From G965267185 sp965267185 (GTDB lineage: Bacteria; Pseudomonadota; Alphaproteobacteria; UBA6615), in NCBI GenBank assembly GCA_965267185.1, contig OZ253937.1, positions 1,984,001 to 2,048,000 of the forward strand: a DNA stretch of 64,000 nt, written 5' to 3'. The notes beneath the pieces were generated by a model. It saw only the letters and a list, made by a program, of their open reading frames with translations, made no database searches and had not been told where the DNA came from. Position 1 is the first letter of the stretch, and each line of letters starts with the position of its first letter. A program made the translations under genes and the position numbers. Below are positions 61,701 through 64,000 of this stretch, one piece after another.

Positions 61701-62184
61701 TCAAACGATCACGCTGCTGATCAACTTCGGAATTCCAGCGATCCTCATTGTCGCCGGGTTCTTTATCGGATCGTGGGTCGAGCGGCGCCACTTCCGCCGT
61801 ATCCGAAAGCGCGAGGACGCGCTACGCGGCCTCTTGGCTTTCGCGATACGCCGCGCACCAGACGATCTTATTTTGTCGTCGCCGCACCTGGTCACCGGTA
61901 GTGCAGTTATCTCCGTAGACTATTTCAAGCGGTTTGCCGCAACCTTGCGCGGGATCGTCGGTGGCCGAATCGGCAGCTACGAATCTCTGTTCGAGCGGGC
62001 CCGCCGCGAAGCATTAGTGCGCCTCAAGGAGGCCGCCCAGCGCGAAGGCAGCGACATCGTCTTGAACGTTAAACTCGATACGACACGCATATTTGCCGGC
62101 GGCGGCAACGCGACGGTAAGCGTCGAGGCCGTGGCCTACGGCACGGCCTATCGGCGGCACGATGACCCCTCCGAAATACACTAA
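61693..62184 (+). CDS. Membrane-anchored YbjQ family protein
   Basis: 163 residues from GTG 61693, overlapping the preceding gene's end by 8 bp. One N-terminal membrane helix (about 6-26), a basic stop-transfer RRHFRRIRKRE, then a YbjQ domain: GSAVISVDYFKRFAATLRGI, VGGRIGSYESLFERARREAL, and EGSDIVLNVKLDTTRI. The paralogy with the first gene is clear. It overlaps the peptidase gene by 23 bp. Likely an anchored partner of the soluble YbjQ protein; this is inference. Confidence 0.85.
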   Translation: MHDQTITLLINFGIPAILIVAGFFIGSWVERRHFRRIRKREDALRGLLAFAIRRAPDDLILSSPHLVTGSAVISVDYFKRFAATLRGIVGGRIGSYESLFERARREALVRLKEAAQREGSDIVLNVKLDTTRIFAGGGNATVSVEAVAYGTAYRRHDDPSEIH

Positions 62185-62986
62185 CCCGAAAGCACCGGAG
62201 CGCATCAGCTCCGGCCACGAGCATCCCCTGCTCGACATTGCCAAGTCCTTGGCGATCGTCATCGTTTTGGTCGCGGTGCTGATTGTCGGATCTTTTTTTG
62301 TCGCGCGCGCCGCCGCACCGTTTCTACCGTTTGCATGGGAAAGAGCCCTTGCCGACCGGGTGGCCCCATCGGCGCTCGACGCGCAAGCAGGCGATGCTGA
62401 AGTTCAAGCCTATTTGCAGGACCTGGCCAACCGGATAGCGGCCGCGATGGAACTGCCCGACGATATGGTGATCACCGTTCACATCCTCGACGAGGATACC
62501 GTAAACGCCTTCGCTACCTTGGGTGGCCATATTTTCGTGTTTGATGGATTGTGGCAGCGGCTCGACAGCGAGAATGCCGCAGCCATGCTGATCGGCCACG
62601 AGATCGCCCATATCAAGAATCGCGATCCTATCCGCAGCGCCAGCGGTGCTCTGCTGGCCTCGCTTGCGGTTGGTGCCGTGCTTGGCGATGTGGGCATTCT
62701 CGGCGATTTGGCAGGGGCCGGCAGCCTGTTGACCGCGTTGCGGTTTAGCCGCGAACAGGAAACACAGGCAGACCGCGACGCTGCCGCAGCCGTTTTTGCG
62801 CTTTATGGTCACTTGAACGGCGCGACCGACCTATTCACGTCGTTGAAAGAGGCAACAGGAGACACAACCGACTCCCCGGCTTTCCTCGCGAGTCACCCCG
62901 GCCTATCCGAGCGTATCGCCGACCTTCAGCGTGAAGCAGCCGCCGCGGGACAGTCCTTGATAGGGGAAAAGACCCCGCTGCCGTAG
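62162..62986 (+). CDS. M48-family zinc metalloprotease
   Basis: 274 residues. One N-terminal membrane segment (about 29-50), then the peptidase domain: HEIAH (146-150) with H146, E147 and H150 and third ligand E200 in EQETQAD. A FATLGGHIFVFDGLW stretch before the active site is typical of the Oma1/YggG/BepA group. No TPR domain follows, so it is shorter than BepA. The only membrane helix suggests the catalytic domain is periplasmic. It overlaps the membrane-YbjQ gene by 23 bp. Confidence 0.92.
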   Translation: MTPPKYTNPKAPERISSGHEHPLLDIAKSLAIVIVLVAVLIVGSFFVARAAAPFLPFAWERALADRVAPSALDAQAGDAEVQAYLQDLANRIAAAMELPDDMVITVHILDEDTVNAFATLGGHIFVFDGLWQRLDSENAAAMLIGHEIAHIKNRDPIRSASGALLASLAVGAVLGDVGILGDLAGAGSLLTALRFSREQETQADRDAAAAVFALYGHLNGATDLFTSLKEATGDTTDSPAFLASHPGLSERIADLQREAAAAGQSLIGEKTPLP

Positions 62987-62994
62987 GGTGTGGT

Positions 62995-63171
62995 TTAACT
63001 GGCGGTGGCGATGATTTCGCTGACCCTCAGGCGCGCCGACGGGTTGTCTTCACCGTAAGCATTCATTGCGGCCAACCAAGCGTCGTAGGCGAGTTCGCCC
63101 AATTCTCTCGCCCGGTCATAGGCTTCGACCGCGGCGCGGTCGCGATAGGTTAGTTCCTGAAACTTTGTCAT
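62995..63171 (-). CDS. Small hypothetical protein
   Basis: 58 residues from ATG 63171 with AGGGAAG upstream; an in-frame ATG at 63210 would add 13 residues but lacks a good site. Helical, amphipathic, with EAYDRARELGELAYDAWLAA. No family recognised. It faces the M48 gene with an 8-bp gap. Confidence 0.55.
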   Translation of the reverse strand: MTKFQELTYRDRAAVEAYDRARELGELAYDAWLAAMNAYGEDNPSARLRVSEIIATAS

Positions 63172-63257
63172 TGGCTTCCCTGCCTCTCGATCCTCCGCAT
63201 GTCTTCTCATGACACGGTGGCGGGATTTAGCCCGCTCTAGCCGAAGGACATGTCGCG

Positions 63258-63419
63258 TTAAAACTCCAAAATCGATGCCAGTAGCAGCGCCAACGCCAAT
63301 ACGCCCGAAGATCCAACGCAGAGCGCCAGTATCAAGGCTGGCCCCAACGCCAACCGCCGCATTAATGAAAGACGCGCTTGGTCTGCCGGTTTCTCGGTCG
63401 TCCAGATGTTTACGCTCAT
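63258..63419 (-). CDS. Small single- or two-helix membrane protein
   Basis: 53 residues. AGGGG precedes ATG 63419. A polar start (MSVNIWTTEKPADQAR) is followed by hydrophobic ALGPALILALCVGSSGVLAL and ALLLASILEF, forming one long or two short membrane segments. Codon use is consistent with a gene. Function unknown. Confidence 0.55.
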   Translation of the reverse strand: MSVNIWTTEKPADQARLSLMRRLALGPALILALCVGSSGVLALALLLASILEF

Positions 63420-63680
63420 ATCGACCCCTGCAAATCGATTTCCGAGCGGATATTATTTCAATATTTGTTTTTTATTTCAAATGATATCAGCGTTAATTTG
63501 TTTTTAATTATAGTTAATTTCCATTATTAACCCTAATTACTTTATTTTCCGTGGATTTCATTTGAGCAACCGAGATGTGTATAAACGCACGCTGAAAGAC
63601 CGGCCGGATTTGCCAACGGCGGACGGCACAAACATCAGCAGCCGGCTCGCAAGAGATCTACACGTTACAGGAGCACCATC
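63420..63680. other. AT-rich intergenic segment before DUF1993 gene
   Basis: About 63455-63545 is strongly AT-rich (T- and A-tracts, with GTTAATTTG and TTAATTATAG). It contrasts with the surrounding GC content, like the islands near 8.2 and 26.4 kb. A promoter or nucleoid-protein site is likely. No coding sequence supported. Confidence 0.4.
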
Positions 63681-64000
63681 ATGTCGCTGACCGACCTGCT
63701 CGTCCCGAGCTATACACAAATGCTGCAGGCGCTATCGGGTTGGCTCGCCAAGGCCCAGAAACAACTCGGGCATTCAGCAGCTGAAGCATTGCTATCTGCC
63801 CGGCTCGCGCCCGATATGTATCCTCTGGCATCCCAAATTCGCTTTGCTTGCCTGCAAGCACAGGAAGCGGTATTTCGGCTGAAAGGTGAGCCTTATCCGG
63901 AGTTTTTGGATCAGCTCGCCGGCGAGGGCCAGAACGCGGGCGACCGCCCGGGTTCAATTTCCGATGCTCAGGCGCGGATCAGTGAAGCCCTTTCATTCCT
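63681..64000 (+). CDS. DUF1993 family protein, second copy (3' end cut by window edge)
   Basis: 106 full codons before the edge. MSLTDLLVPSYTQMLQALSG, LLSARLAPDMYPLASQIRFA and the following segment match the DUF1993 N-terminal half. ACAGGAG lies 11 bp upstream of ATG 63681. It shares the L-APDM motif with the gene at 1042, so the window begins and ends near paralogues. Family function unknown. Confidence 0.85.
   Translation, partial: MSLTDLLVPSYTQMLQALSGWLAKAQKQLGHSAAEALLSARLAPDMYPLASQIRFACLQAQEAVFRLKGEPYPEFLDQLAGEGQNAGDRPGSISDAQARISEALSF

Noticed and set aside
63209..63484. Open frame of 91 codons on the plus strand
   Set aside because: Antisense to a small hydrophobic protein with a ribosome site; the plus reading is Arg/Pro-rich without domain.
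1..64000. CRISPR array, tRNA, rRNA, integrase or transposase
   Set aside because: No regular spaced repeats, no cloverleaf-like sequence in the gaps and no recombinase motifs were seen in any frame examined.

Overview
The window is GC-rich chromosomal DNA with dense, short-spaced genes on both strands. The families present (YajQ, HspQ, CinA, hybrid histidine kinases, many SDR, cupin, TauD, GFA and isochorismatase-type enzymes, and an Fe/polyamine-type ABC importer) and the codon use point to an Alphaproteobacterium, probably a free-living heterotroph near the Rhodospirillales. That placement is inference; there is no rRNA or marker gene here to fix it. I see no tRNA, rRNA, CRISPR array, transposase, integrase or prophage gene.

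Layout. 1-6.5 kb: a cut Sel1-repeat protein, a DUF1993 protein, and a signalling module made of a membrane hybrid histidine kinase, a DivK-like receiver, and a REC-PAS-GGDEF-EAL protein whose GGDEF motif is degenerate. 6.6-13.4 kb: FMN-binding protein, SDR, a 46-residue Flp-pilin-like peptide with its own near-consensus promoter, Gfo/Idh/MocA oxidoreductase, alpha/beta hydrolase, YajQ and an ACMSD-type amidohydrolase. 13.5-30.4 kb: a mosaic of single catabolic or detoxification enzymes (DinB, 2OG oxygenase, cupins, GFA proteins, D-threonine-aldolase-like enzyme, flavin monooxygenase, dienelactone hydrolase, VOC, LysR, kappa-GST-like isomerase), a tandem pair of PH-like membrane proteins, and an ABC membrane domain without an ATPase. 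30.4-38.7 kb: YkgJ-type Cys protein, MscS channel, RutB-like amidohydrolase, and a glutamate-synthase-like flavoprotein next to a ThDP enzyme. 38.7-47.1 kb: enolase-superfamily enzyme, two PanE-like reductases, methyltransferase, GMC oxidoreductase, a small SUOX-fold protein and an SDR. 47.3-52.5 kb: a complete ABC importer operon with a binding protein, a fused double permease and two different ATPases. 53-59 kb: TauD-type dioxygenase, SDR, an exported cupredoxin-like protein with a Cys-rich polytopic membrane protein, HspQ and CysK. 59-64 kb: metallo-beta-lactamase-fold hydrolase, a CinA with an altered deamidase motif, an overlapping YbjQ / membrane-YbjQ / M48 peptidase operon, two tiny proteins and a second, cut DUF1993 gene.

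How parts work together. The kinase, receiver and EAL protein overlap or sit close enough to be one phosphorelay feeding c-di-GMP turnover; YajQ, a c-di-GMP-binding family, is encoded 5.2 kb away. The ABC operon has a strong intrinsic terminator after the binding-protein gene, which should give more binding protein than transporter. Most catabolic genes stand alone or in pairs and their substrates cannot be read from sequence.

The most distinctive points are: perfect GC-rich inverted repeats that enclose or abut the stop codons of facing genes at five convergent junctions; the cupredoxin-like plus Cys-loop membrane pair; the YbjQ-YbjQ-M48 operon; the Flp-like micro-gene; and the CinA protein with His in place of the expected Ser. 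All calls are from reading the sequence; no database search was possible.
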